The translations under genes were made by a program, and so were the position numbers. From CAZMOK01 sp964567785 (GTDB taxonomy: Bacteria > Bacteroidota > Bacteroidia > Bacteroidales > JAGOPY01), in contig CAZMOK010000016.1 of the NCBI GenBank assembly GCA_964567785.1, positions 1 through 53,658 on the forward strand: 53,658 nucleotides of DNA, in the 5' to 3' direction. Below the pieces are notes generated by a model. That model made no database searches. It saw nothing but the letters and a program-made list of their open reading frames with translations, and was not told where the DNA came from. Below are positions 33,719-41,143 of this stretch, piece by piece (position 1 is the stretch's first letter; every line of letters begins with the position of its first letter).

Positions 33719-33726
33719 CAAAATTA
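33719..33726 (-). promoter_or_regulatory. -7 promoter element of the gldF operon (TAATTTTG)
   Basis: A full TAnnTTTG match on the minus strand 29 bases before the gldF ATG. No -33 TTTG lies at the standard distance. Confidence 0.45.
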
Positions 33727-33746
33727 TAATTTTAAGTATAATCACG

Positions 33747-33780
33747 GGTTGCCAACCCTATAAGGTTGCCGACCCTAATA
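33747..33780. repeat. Two-copy 17-bp direct repeat
   Basis: GGTTGCCAACCCTATAA (33747-33763) is followed directly by GGTTGCCGACCCTAATA; 13 of the first 14 bases agree. It lies in the gap between gldF and cinA. The half GGTTGCC/GGCAACC can also pair internally. Confidence 0.6.
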
Positions 33781-33954
33781 TATCACCAAAGCCCCTAACT
33801 TCGTGTATATCAATATTTAAAATGCATTCCCAAAACCACTTTTTCCTGCCCTTTTAGCCGCTTTTTAAAAAATTATAAAAACGCAAGAAATTGTTATTCA
33901 AGGCTTTACAAAAAAGAAAAATAATCTTCCAGAAAAAAAAGAGTTTAAAACAGC

Positions 33955-35205
33955 CTATTTAAAATCTCCCCTTAAAACACTCATTCTGAGTAAATTCAAA
34001 GCCGCCAGTGAAGACCTTCGGATATTCCTTACTCGATGGTCGCCAAACTTGAACGACCAGGCATGAACACCCGCCGGGGTTGCTAGCCCCACCCAAACCA
34101 GCCCCACAGGTTTCTCTTTAGTGCCTCCGCCCGGGCCTGCTATCCCTGAAGTTGCCAGGGCAAGATCAGTTTTGAACCTTCTCCTTGCACCTTCTGCCAT
34201 CTCCTTTATAACCTGCTCGCTTACAGCACCATAAGAATCCAGAGACTTCTGATCTACTCCAAGGATCTTTATCTTGACCTCATTATCATAAGCTACAACC
34301 GATCCTTTGAAATAATCGGAACTGCCAGCCACTGATGTAATTAGATGAGCGATGTAACCACCCGTACAGCTCTCGGCTGTGGCAACGGTCATGCCTTTCT
34401 CCCTCAGCATTTCGCCAAGTACCTGTTCCATGGTCTGAGTGTCATAACCAAAGATCAGATCGGGAATGAGCTTTTGGAGATTCTCTATCTCACTTTGCAC
34501 TAAAATTTTAAGCTCTTCAACATCCGGTCCGAAAGCAGTCAGCCGGAGCCTGACCATACCGGGCTGGGGAAGATAAGCAAGTTTAATATTTTCGGGCAGT
34601 GAATCCTCCCAGGAACCTATCTTTTCCGACAACATAGATTCACCCATGCCATGAGTAAGAACTGTCCGGTGATAAAATAAGATGCCATGATTCCTCTCAG
34701 TCAGCAGGGGAATAACACTTCCGGTGATGATCGCCTCCATCTCATAAGGCACACCGGGAAGCGAAACAATAATTTTTCCTTCCTTCTCAAACCATAATCC
34801 CGGCGCAGTACCATAGGGATTTGATAGTGGGATACACTTATCGGGTACCAATGCCTGCTCACGGTTTTTTTCGAGCACAGGAATACCTTTTTGCCCGAAC
34901 AGCTTCTGAATATGGTCCAAAGTAGGCTGATGTAAAACCATGTGAGCATCAAAATATTCACCGAGGGCCTTTTTTGTGATATCATCCCTGGTAGGGCCAA
35001 GCCCGCCTGTAAGCATGATTACGTCCGTCCTTTTTGCAGCCTCGTCAAGGGCGTCCAGGATCCTTGCTCTGTCGTCGGGAATTACAGTCATATACCTGAC
35101 CTGGATCCCGTTTTCAAGCATCTGCCTCGCTATCCAGGCTGCGTTTGTATTGACAACCTGCCCGATCAATAATTCATCACCAATGCTTATGATCTCTGCA
35201 ACCAT
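33955..35205 (-). CDS. cinA: CinA family protein (NMN deamidase / ADP-ribose pyrophosphatase type)
   Basis: A 416-residue two-domain protein. The N-terminal MoCF-like domain starts 'AEIISIGDELLIGQVVNTNAA' and has 'MLTGGLGPTRDDITKKAL' and 'SLPGVPYEMEAI'. The C-terminal PncC/CinA domain has 'TVATAESCTGGYIAHLITSVAGSS', 'GSVVAYDNEVK' and 'ATSGIAGPGGGTKEKPVG'. In the family the C-terminal domain deamidates nicotinamide mononucleotide and the N-terminal one can cleave ADP-ribose, both parts of pyridine nucleotide recycling. The length is normal. It is a lone gene on the minus strand. Confidence 0.95.
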   Translation of the reverse strand: MVAEIISIGDELLIGQVVNTNAAWIARQMLENGIQVRYMTVIPDDRARILDALDEAAKRTDVIMLTGGLGPTRDDITKKALGEYFDAHMVLHQPTLDHIQKLFGQKGIPVLEKNREQALVPDKCIPLSNPYGTAPGLWFEKEGKIIVSLPGVPYEMEAIITGSVIPLLTERNHGILFYHRTVLTHGMGESMLSEKIGSWEDSLPENIKLAYLPQPGMVRLRLTAFGPDVEELKILVQSEIENLQKLIPDLIFGYDTQTMEQVLGEMLREKGMTVATAESCTGGYIAHLITSVAGSSDYFKGSVVAYDNEVKIKILGVDQKSLDSYGAVSEQVIKEMAEGARRRFKTDLALATSGIAGPGGGTKEKPVGLVWVGLATPAGVHAWSFKFGDHRVRNIRRSSLAALNLLRMSVLRGDFK

Positions 35206-35340
35206 TTGAGGAAATAAAAGTAAAAAGATAAATTCAGAATAAGTCCGGATTGATTAAATAATGAAGGTTTTTTATTCATACGGGTTTATAGCTTTCATAA
35301 AACAGTTTTTTTTAGTAACTTGTTCTTTTAATAACATTCT

Positions 35341-36213
35341 ATGCAGAAAATTGTCCGTTCTGAACTGATCCTTACTCCTGAGGGAAGGATATATCACCTG
35401 AACCTGAAACCTGGTGAGGTTGCCAAAAGCATCATCCTCGTTGGCGATCCGCAGAGGGTTCCGGTCGTTTCCTCCTTTTTTGATACTATTGAAAACAAGT
35501 CCCATAACCGTGAAATCCATACTCACACGGGTCACCTGAACGGAAAAAGATTGTCAGTCGTATCCACAGGTATGGGACCTGACAATATTGATATTGTAAT
35601 CAATGAGTTGGACGCACTTTTCAATATAGACCTGAAAACAGGTAAGATAAAGGACCGGAAAACCGCCCTGAATATAATAAGGATCGGTACCAGCGGTGCC
35701 ATGCAAAAAGACATTCCGGTTAATTCCTTCTTAATTTCATCTCATGGAGTGGGGCTGGACGGCCTGATATATTTTTACCGCGACTTTGACAGGATCATCG
35801 ATAAAGACCTGACCGGCGCATTTACGGAATTCATGAAATGGCCAGAAAAACTTGCAGTACCTTATGTTGTTGAGGGTTCAGCACAGTTAACAGATAAGAT
35901 CGGTGATGATATGACAGAAGGGATTACTGTTACTTCCCCTGGTTTTTATGGCCCACAGGGAAGATCATTGAGAATGTCACTTGCTAACCCTGAGATCAAT
36001 GATCAACTGACAAGCTTCCGGCATAACGATTTCAGGATCTGCAATTATGAGATGGAAACGGCAGCCCTTTACGGACTGTCAAAATTATTAGGTCATAATG
36101 CTGCAACTGCATGCCTTATCCTTGCAAATCGCATTACAGGTAAATACTCTCGCGAATATGAAAAATACATGAAAAGATTAATTGAACATGTGCTCGAAAA
36201 ACTAACCGATTGA
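35341..36213 (+). CDS. Nucleoside phosphorylase (uridine phosphorylase-like)
   Basis: A 290-residue protein of the NP-I family. 'ILVGDPQRV' binds phosphate near the N-terminus; 'VVSTGMGPDNIDIVINEL', 'IIRIGTSGAMQKDIPVN' and 'NYEMETAALYGLSKLLGHNA' are the phosphate, ribose and substrate segments of the uridine phosphorylase/PNP type. Substrate choice cannot be fixed by eye. A near -7 element (TAACTTG) is weak. The next gene follows after 79 bases. Confidence 0.9.
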   Translation: MQKIVRSELILTPEGRIYHLNLKPGEVAKSIILVGDPQRVPVVSSFFDTIENKSHNREIHTHTGHLNGKRLSVVSTGMGPDNIDIVINELDALFNIDLKTGKIKDRKTALNIIRIGTSGAMQKDIPVNSFLISSHGVGLDGLIYFYRDFDRIIDKDLTGAFTEFMKWPEKLAVPYVVEGSAQLTDKIGDDMTEGITVTSPGFYGPQGRSLRMSLANPEINDQLTSFRHNDFRICNYEMETAALYGLSKLLGHNAATACLILANRITGKYSREYEKYMKRLIEHVLEKLTD

Positions 36214-36292
36214 ACCACCAAAATGTCATAATTGTTATTATGGTATACAAATTGATGAGCAATCATTAAATACCAATAGATAGCCTTTCTCA

Positions 36293-37168
36293 ATGGGTTC
36301 TGCTGATAAAAATAAAGAGTTGAATGCACTGATAAGCCTCATTGACGAACCAAATAATGAGGTCTATCAAACCATCCGTGAAAAGATCTTTTCTTACGGT
36401 GTCAATGCAATTCCTGTCCTTGAAAGCAGATGGGAAAATTCATTCGACCATTTGATCCAGCAGCGGATCGAGGAGATAATTCATTCCATACAGTTTGAAT
36501 ATAGTATCGCCGAACTGCGCTCATGGAAAGATAACCAGCAGAACGACCTTCTTAAAGGATACCTGCTGGTGACTAAATACCAGTATCCCGACCTGGACGA
36601 GAACCAGATAATAAAGAAGATCGGCAGAATAACCCAGGATGTATGGCTCGAACTCAACCAGGACCTTACAGGACTGGAAAAGGTAAAAGTGATTAATCAC
36701 ATCTTATTTGATATTTACAACTTTTCCGGAAACAGGACCAATCCCGGCTCACCCGATAATTTTTACCTGAAAAACCTGCTTGAGACCAAGAAGGGATCTC
36801 CCATGTCTCTGGGGCTCATATATCTTATCATTGCACAGAGCCTGAAAATACCTATTTACGGAGTAAACCTTCCAAGGCACTTTGTAATAGGGTATTCAGA
36901 TCAGTTGATCAATTTCGTGGAAACTCCTAAAGGAAGGGAAGCACTCTTTTATATAAATCCCTTTAACAGGGGGACTGTATTTACGAGAAACGAAATTGAG
37001 CTTTTTGTCAAACAGATGCACCTGAGCAACAATCCTGATTATTTTGCCCCCTGCGATAACGTCACCATTATCAAGCGGCTTACAGAAGAACTGGCCATAG
37101 CTTATGACATGAACGGTAACCGCGAAAAGGCGGAAGAAATGAGAATGCTTAGATCAAGCCTTGACTAG
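36293..37168 (+). CDS. SirB1 / transglutaminase-like core 2 family protein
   Basis: A 291-residue protein. The conserved part is 'NPGSPDNFYLKNLLETKKGSPMSLGLIYLIIAQSL' followed by 'GVNLPRHFVIGY', the signature of the SirB1/Transglut_core2 family. A helical N-terminal region precedes it and a tail ('CDNVTIIKRLTEELAIAYD') follows, as in homologues with TPR-like ends. Family members lack the usual catalytic Cys of transglutaminases, and none is seen here, so enzyme activity is doubtful. It converges on purC with 12 bases between. Confidence 0.85.
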   Translation: MGSADKNKELNALISLIDEPNNEVYQTIREKIFSYGVNAIPVLESRWENSFDHLIQQRIEEIIHSIQFEYSIAELRSWKDNQQNDLLKGYLLVTKYQYPDLDENQIIKKIGRITQDVWLELNQDLTGLEKVKVINHILFDIYNFSGNRTNPGSPDNFYLKNLLETKKGSPMSLGLIYLIIAQSLKIPIYGVNLPRHFVIGYSDQLINFVETPKGREALFYINPFNRGTVFTRNEIELFVKQMHLSNNPDYFAPCDNVTIIKRLTEELAIAYDMNGNREKAEEMRMLRSSLD

Positions 37169-37180
37169 CTATTGCTTATT

Positions 37181-38128
37181 TTACTGTTTTTCAAGGAATC
37201 TCCTTACGTTATCCTCAACCCTGCGACTGATCATTGAAGTGTCGGCATGTTCGAACTTTTCTCCGGTAATCTTTTCAAAAAGTTCGATATACCTTTCTGA
37301 AACGCTCTCGACGAACTCTTCAGGCATATCCGGTAGCTGCTGGCCGGGATCGCCTTTATAACCACGCTCCATGAGCCACTCCCTTACGAACTCCTTGGAA
37401 AGCTGCCGTTGTGGTTCTCCATTGGCAAACCTTTCCTCGTAGCCTTCCTTGTAAAAATACCTGGAGGAATCGGGTGTGTGTATTTCATCGATCAGGTATA
37501 TTTTATCGTCTACCTTGCCAAATTCATATTTCGTATCAACAAGGATAAGCCCCATTTTATCGGCCATTTCACTTCCCCTTTTGAAAAGTTCCATTGTATA
37601 CTTTTCCAATAAGGCATAATCTTCCTCGCTGACCAGCCCTTGTTTTATGATCTCTTCCTTTGAGATGTCCTCGTCGTGCCCTTCGGTTGCCTTTGTGGTT
37701 GGTGTGATGATGGGTTCGGGGAACCTTTGGTGTTCTTTCATCCCATCAGGTATCGGAACGCCACAGATCTCCCTGATGCCTTTTTTATAAGTTCTCCATG
37801 AACTGCCCGTTAAATACCCTCTTATGATCATCTCGACCGGAAAAGGTCTGCAGTATTTCCCCACCATAACCATTGGGTCGGGGGTAGCTATTTTCCAGTT
37901 AGACACTATATCGGCAGTGGCATCGAGGAATTTCTCTGCGATCTGGTTCAATACCTGACCTTTGTAAGGGATTCCTTTCGGCAGTACAACATCGAAGGCT
38001 GATATGCGGTCAGACACTACCATCACCAGGTATTCATCATTAATATTGTATACATCCCTGACCTTTCCGTGGTAAACATCCTTTTGTCCTGGGAATACGT
38101 AATCGGTTTTAACAAGAGCTTTTTCCAT
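37181..38128 (-). CDS. purC: Phosphoribosylaminoimidazole-succinocarboxamide synthase PurC
   Basis: A 315-residue SAICAR synthase, which joins CAIR and aspartate with ATP in purine synthesis. 'HGKVRDVYNI', 'VVSDRISAFDVVLPKGIP', 'EMIIRGYLTGSSWRTY', 'ATEGHDEDIS' and 'LVDTKYEFGKVDDKIYLIDEIHTPDSSR' are all diagnostic. The length is that of the longer Bacteroidota/eukaryote-like form. It lies 13 bases downstream of the PhoH-like gene, with which it should be co-transcribed. Confidence 0.96.
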   Translation of the reverse strand: MEKALVKTDYVFPGQKDVYHGKVRDVYNINDEYLVMVVSDRISAFDVVLPKGIPYKGQVLNQIAEKFLDATADIVSNWKIATPDPMVMVGKYCRPFPVEMIIRGYLTGSSWRTYKKGIREICGVPIPDGMKEHQRFPEPIITPTTKATEGHDEDISKEEIIKQGLVSEEDYALLEKYTMELFKRGSEMADKMGLILVDTKYEFGKVDDKIYLIDEIHTPDSSRYFYKEGYEERFANGEPQRQLSKEFVREWLMERGYKGDPGQQLPDMPEEFVESVSERYIELFEKITGEKFEHADTSMISRRVEDNVRRFLEKQ

Positions 38129-38141
38129 TTTTTGTGATTTT

Positions 38142-39092
38142 TTATTTTTTATCCTTTTGATAGGCGCCTATTATCTTAGTGACCAGTTTATGCCTCACTA
38201 TATCGCGCTCATCGAGTGTTATGATGTCGATGCCCGGTATCCTCCCGAGTATCCTCATGGCGTGTACCAGCCCTGATTCCTGGTTCAGGGGCAGGTCAAT
38301 CTGGGTAATATCGCCTGTTATGATAAATTTCGACGACTTACCCATCCGGGTAAGGAACATTTTTAACTGGCTTTTTGTCGTATTCTGGGCTTCGTCGAGT
38401 ATGGCATAGGCATAATCGAGCGTGCGACCGCGCATAAAGGCCAGCGGAGCTATTTCAATGGTACCGTCTTCAAGGTAACGGAGCAGTTTTTGCGTGGGCA
38501 GCATATCCCTCAATGCATCATAGAGAGGTTGAAGATAGGGGTCAAGCTTGTCTTTCAGGTCGCCCGGTAAAAAACCGAGGCTCTCCCCCGCTTCCACCGC
38601 CGGGCGTGTAAGAATGATCCTTTTCACTTCCTTGTTTTTCAATGCCCTTACAGCAAGTGCAACCGCTGTATAAGTTTTCCCTGTACCTGCCGGACCGGCT
38701 GCAATGATCATATCATTCTGCCTGCTGCTCTCGGCCATCTTTAACTGGTTCACTGTCCGTGCCTTGATGATCATCCCGTCCCTGCCATGAACAAGGACAT
38801 CATTGCCTGTAGGTGTTTCTTTGATTATTTCCGGTTCCTCTGAAGAGGAAAAAATAGCTGTGATATCATTCTCGTTCAGATGGCCGAATTTATCATAGTT
38901 CAATAATAACAGCGAAAACTTGTCAACAAATGATTCAACATCGCTCTCCTCGCCCAGCACCCTGATAATATCGCCACGGGCAATTATCTTAAGCTTAGGG
39001 AAAAACTTCTTCATTGCATCCAGGTTGACATCATTCACACCATAAATATCGAGCGGATCATAATCTTCAAGAGAGATGTTAGATTCTTTCAT
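38142..39092 (-). CDS. PhoH family ATPase (YbeZ-like)
   Basis: A 316-residue protein. The Walker A motif 'AAGPAGTGKTYTAVALA' and Walker B 'YAILDEAQNTTKSQLKMFLTRMG' with 'FIITGDITQIDLP' define PhoH. The family binds ATP and acts in RNA metabolism; a YbeY-linked ribosome role is known elsewhere, but ybeY is not adjacent. The frame is open to 39191, but the ATG at 39092 ('MKESNISLED') lies downstream of a good promoter and gives the family's length. It leads the phoH-purC pair. Confidence 0.93.
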   Translation of the reverse strand: MKESNISLEDYDPLDIYGVNDVNLDAMKKFFPKLKIIARGDIIRVLGEESDVESFVDKFSLLLLNYDKFGHLNENDITAIFSSSEEPEIIKETPTGNDVLVHGRDGMIIKARTVNQLKMAESSRQNDMIIAAGPAGTGKTYTAVALAVRALKNKEVKRIILTRPAVEAGESLGFLPGDLKDKLDPYLQPLYDALRDMLPTQKLLRYLEDGTIEIAPLAFMRGRTLDYAYAILDEAQNTTKSQLKMFLTRMGKSSKFIITGDITQIDLPLNQESGLVHAMRILGRIPGIDIITLDERDIVRHKLVTKIIGAYQKDKK

Positions 39093-39131
39093 ACAGATGC
39101 TTAAACCGACGTAACTATTCCGATTAATTTT

Positions 39132-39139
39132 TACTTTTG
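39132..39139 (+). promoter_or_regulatory. Possible -7 element for the SAM hydroxide adenosyltransferase gene (TACTTTTG)
   Basis: A full TAnnTTTG match on the plus strand, five bases from the oppositely oriented element of phoH. The distance to the ATG at 39262 is about 120 bases, and no -33 box was found. Confidence 0.3.
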
Positions 39140-39144
39140 ATATA

Positions 39145-39152
39145 CAAAAATA
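39145..39152 (-). promoter_or_regulatory. Promoter of phoH-purC (TATTTTTG with -33 TTTG)
   Basis: On the minus strand TATTTTTG fits TAnnTTTG, and TTTG at 39174-39177 is 21 bases upstream. The leader before the ATG at 39092 would be about 45 bases. Confidence 0.55.
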
Positions 39153-39261
39153 ATTTAATTTACACTGTTGAACCAAAAACCGGGAAAGCAAGGATATCTC
39201 AGAGCTAAAAAGAAAGCTGACCAGTTAGCACTGGATAAAGCCTGAGATAAAAACAACCTCG

Positions 39262-40029
39262 ATGCAGATAATTACATTAACAAGTGATTGGGGACTTACA
39301 GATCATTACGCCGCCAGTATGAAAGGAAAGATCATGGCTTCTGTTCCGGGTGCCGGGGTTGTGGATATTTCCCATGCTGTGAAGCCCTTCAATCTCAGGC
39401 AGGCATCCTATATCATCAAAAACAGCTACCCCGACTTTCCCGAAGGCACCATACACATCCTGGCCGTAAATACTGTACATGACGGTTCACAAAAGAACGC
39501 AGTGATATTTTACCACGGGCATTATTTCATCGGAACCGACAATGGTCTTCTATCCCTCATTTTCGACAGGACGCCTGATAAAATGAGAGAGCTTGACCCT
39601 CCAAATGCGAAAGGGACTTTTTCGTCGGTAGAGCAAATGATCGAAACGGCCCGGCAGATCGCCGGCGGAAAACCTTTGGAGAAAATGGGCAAACCCAAAG
39701 AGCAACTGGCAAAACAACTTCATTTCAAGCCTGTGGTCACCGACGACAGCATCAGGGGCCTCGTTATCTATGTTGATAATTATGAAAATGTCATTACAAA
39801 TATCACAGAAACCCTTTTCAAGGAGAACATGAAAGGAAGGAAGTTCAAAATTGAATGCCGCAGTGAACAGATCACTGAGATCAGTAACTATTACCCCGAT
39901 GTCCCTGCCGGCGATATTGTTGCTTTCTTCAACAGGTCGGGTCATCTTGAGATAGCCATAAATAAAGGAAATGCCAGCGGACTGCTCGGACTGCAGGTTG
40001 ATGATCCCGTAAGCATACATTTCTCCTGA
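39262..40029 (+). CDS. SAM hydroxide adenosyltransferase family protein (DUF62 / chlorinase-fluorinase fold)
   Basis: A 255-residue protein of PF01887. The diagnostic 'TLTSDWGLTDHYAASMKG' start, 'VVDISHAVKPFNLRQASYII', 'ILAVNTVHDG' and 'FIGTDNGLLSLIF' are present, and the C-terminal beta-domain includes 'VIYVDNYENVITNITE'. Characterised non-halogenating members hydrolyse S-adenosylmethionine to adenosine and methionine, so that is the likely reaction. The start at 39262 follows no close TAnnTTTG box. rpmB follows in its own transcription unit. Confidence 0.9.
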   Translation: MQIITLTSDWGLTDHYAASMKGKIMASVPGAGVVDISHAVKPFNLRQASYIIKNSYPDFPEGTIHILAVNTVHDGSQKNAVIFYHGHYFIGTDNGLLSLIFDRTPDKMRELDPPNAKGTFSSVEQMIETARQIAGGKPLEKMGKPKEQLAKQLHFKPVVTDDSIRGLVIYVDNYENVITNITETLFKENMKGRKFKIECRSEQITEISNYYPDVPAGDIVAFFNRSGHLEIAINKGNASGLLGLQVDDPVSIHFS

Positions 40030-40058
40030 ACTATTCTCTTTTTTTATCCCGTTTGCCG

Positions 40059-40089
40059 TTTGCCGGATTAAAAAATATTAATACCTTTG
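40059..40089 (+). promoter_or_regulatory. Promoter of rpmB (TTTG-N19-TACCTTTG)
   Basis: TTTG at 40059-40062 and TACCTTTG at 40082-40089 with exactly 19 bases between, the full Bacteroidota vegetative sigma consensus. Transcription should start near 40096, giving a leader of about 30 bases. Confidence 0.8.
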
Positions 40090-40125
40090 CAAACCGTTTT
40101 CAACAACATACTAAAGAACAGGAAA

Positions 40126-40365
40126 ATGTCCAGAGTTTGTCAGATAACAGGAAAAAAGGCGCTCCCGGGCCACAGGGTGTCGCACTCGAACATAAAAACC
40201 AAACGCAGGTTCAACGTAAATCTGCAGACAAAAAAATTCTACGTCCCTGAAGAAGACAGGTGGATCACACTTCGTATTTCTACCGAAGGTTTGAGAAGGA
40301 TCAACAAAAAGGGTATTTACAATTGCCTTCAAGAAGCCAGGGAAAAAGGTTATTTGGACGCGTAA
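40126..40365 (+). CDS. rpmB: 50S ribosomal protein L28
   Basis: A 79-residue protein beginning 'MSRVCQITGKKALPGHRVSHS', the L28 signature, with the basic core 'KTKRRFNVNLQTKKFYVPEE'. The frame is open from 40087, but that lies in the promoter, so the ATG at 40126 is the start. A strong terminator follows 20 bases after the stop, and the next genes are unrelated. The usual Bacteroidota partner rpmG (L33) is not found next to it. Confidence 0.96.
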   Translation: MSRVCQITGKKALPGHRVSHSNIKTKRRFNVNLQTKKFYVPEEDRWITLRISTEGLRRINKKGIYNCLQEAREKGYLDA

Positions 40366-40381
40366 TAAATGTTTCAATACA

Positions 40382-40420
40382 AAAAATGCTGTTATCTGAT
40401 CTGATAACGGCATTTTTTTT
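40382..40420 (+). terminator. Rho-independent terminator of rpmB
   Basis: A stem of about 16 pairs (left arm ending GCTGTTATC, right arm starting GATAACGGC) around a six-base loop TGATCT, followed by eight T. The A-run on the left also makes it usable from the other strand. Confidence 0.88.
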
Positions 40421-40495
40421 ATCCGGTAAGCTAAAATTTTAATTCTTCAATCCCGTTTAGTGCTTTAGTACTATCTTCGTTCCCCCGGTAGGAAA

Positions 40496-41143
40496 ATGCG
40501 CATATCCTTACAAATATTGACACTTGTCCTGTTGGTTTGCTTATCGTTCGATGCTGCTTCGCAGGAAATAGACAATCACGACCTCGTGCAGTTCAGCGGT
40601 GTCATTGTTACCAACGACTCACTCACCCCCATACCCTTCAGCCATATTGTCAATAAGAGTTCAGGATTTGGAGCTGTAAGTGATTTTTCAGGTTACTTCT
40701 CGTTCGTTGCCAGGAAAAGTGATACTATAAGGTTCAGTGCCACTGGCTTTAAGGATGAGAACTTTGTGATCCCCGATACACTTTCGGCAAACAGGTACAC
40801 AATTTTCCAGGTTATGACTACCGATACTGTCTATCTCAGCGAAACGGTGATCTACCCCTGGCCAAGTAAGGAAGATTTCAAAGAGGCTTTCCTTAATCTC
40901 GACATTCCTGATGATGACTATGAGATTGCACGTAAAAACCTGGAAAAGAGCGAGCTCCTTATGAGGGCCGAAGCGATGGAAATGGACGCCAGCATGAATT
41001 ATCAGAACTATATTGACCAGACTATAAGAAAATACTACTACGCGGGCCAGACACAACCCATAACTGTACTGAACCCTTTTGCCTGGGCTAAGTTCATAAA
41101 GGCATGGAAAGAGGGCAAATTCAATAGGAAAAAATACGACTGA
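40496..41143 (+). CDS. Exported carboxypeptidase-regulatory-like domain protein
   Basis: A 215-residue protein with a signal peptide (hydrophobic residues 5-18, then 'DAASQEID'). The next 95 residues have the carboxypeptidase D-like regulatory sheet ('FSGVIVTNDSLTPIPFSHIVNKSSGFGAVSDFSGYFSFVARKSDTI'), as in the N-terminal repeats of TonB-dependent receptors. The C-terminal third is helical and charged. Its stop overlaps the receptor start (TGATG), which means translational coupling, so it probably works at the outer membrane with that receptor. The precise role is unknown. Confidence 0.82.
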   Translation: MRISLQILTLVLLVCLSFDAASQEIDNHDLVQFSGVIVTNDSLTPIPFSHIVNKSSGFGAVSDFSGYFSFVARKSDTIRFSATGFKDENFVIPDTLSANRYTIFQVMTTDTVYLSETVIYPWPSKEDFKEAFLNLDIPDDDYEIARKNLEKSELLMRAEAMEMDASMNYQNYIDQTIRKYYYAGQTQPITVLNPFAWAKFIKAWKEGKFNRKKYD

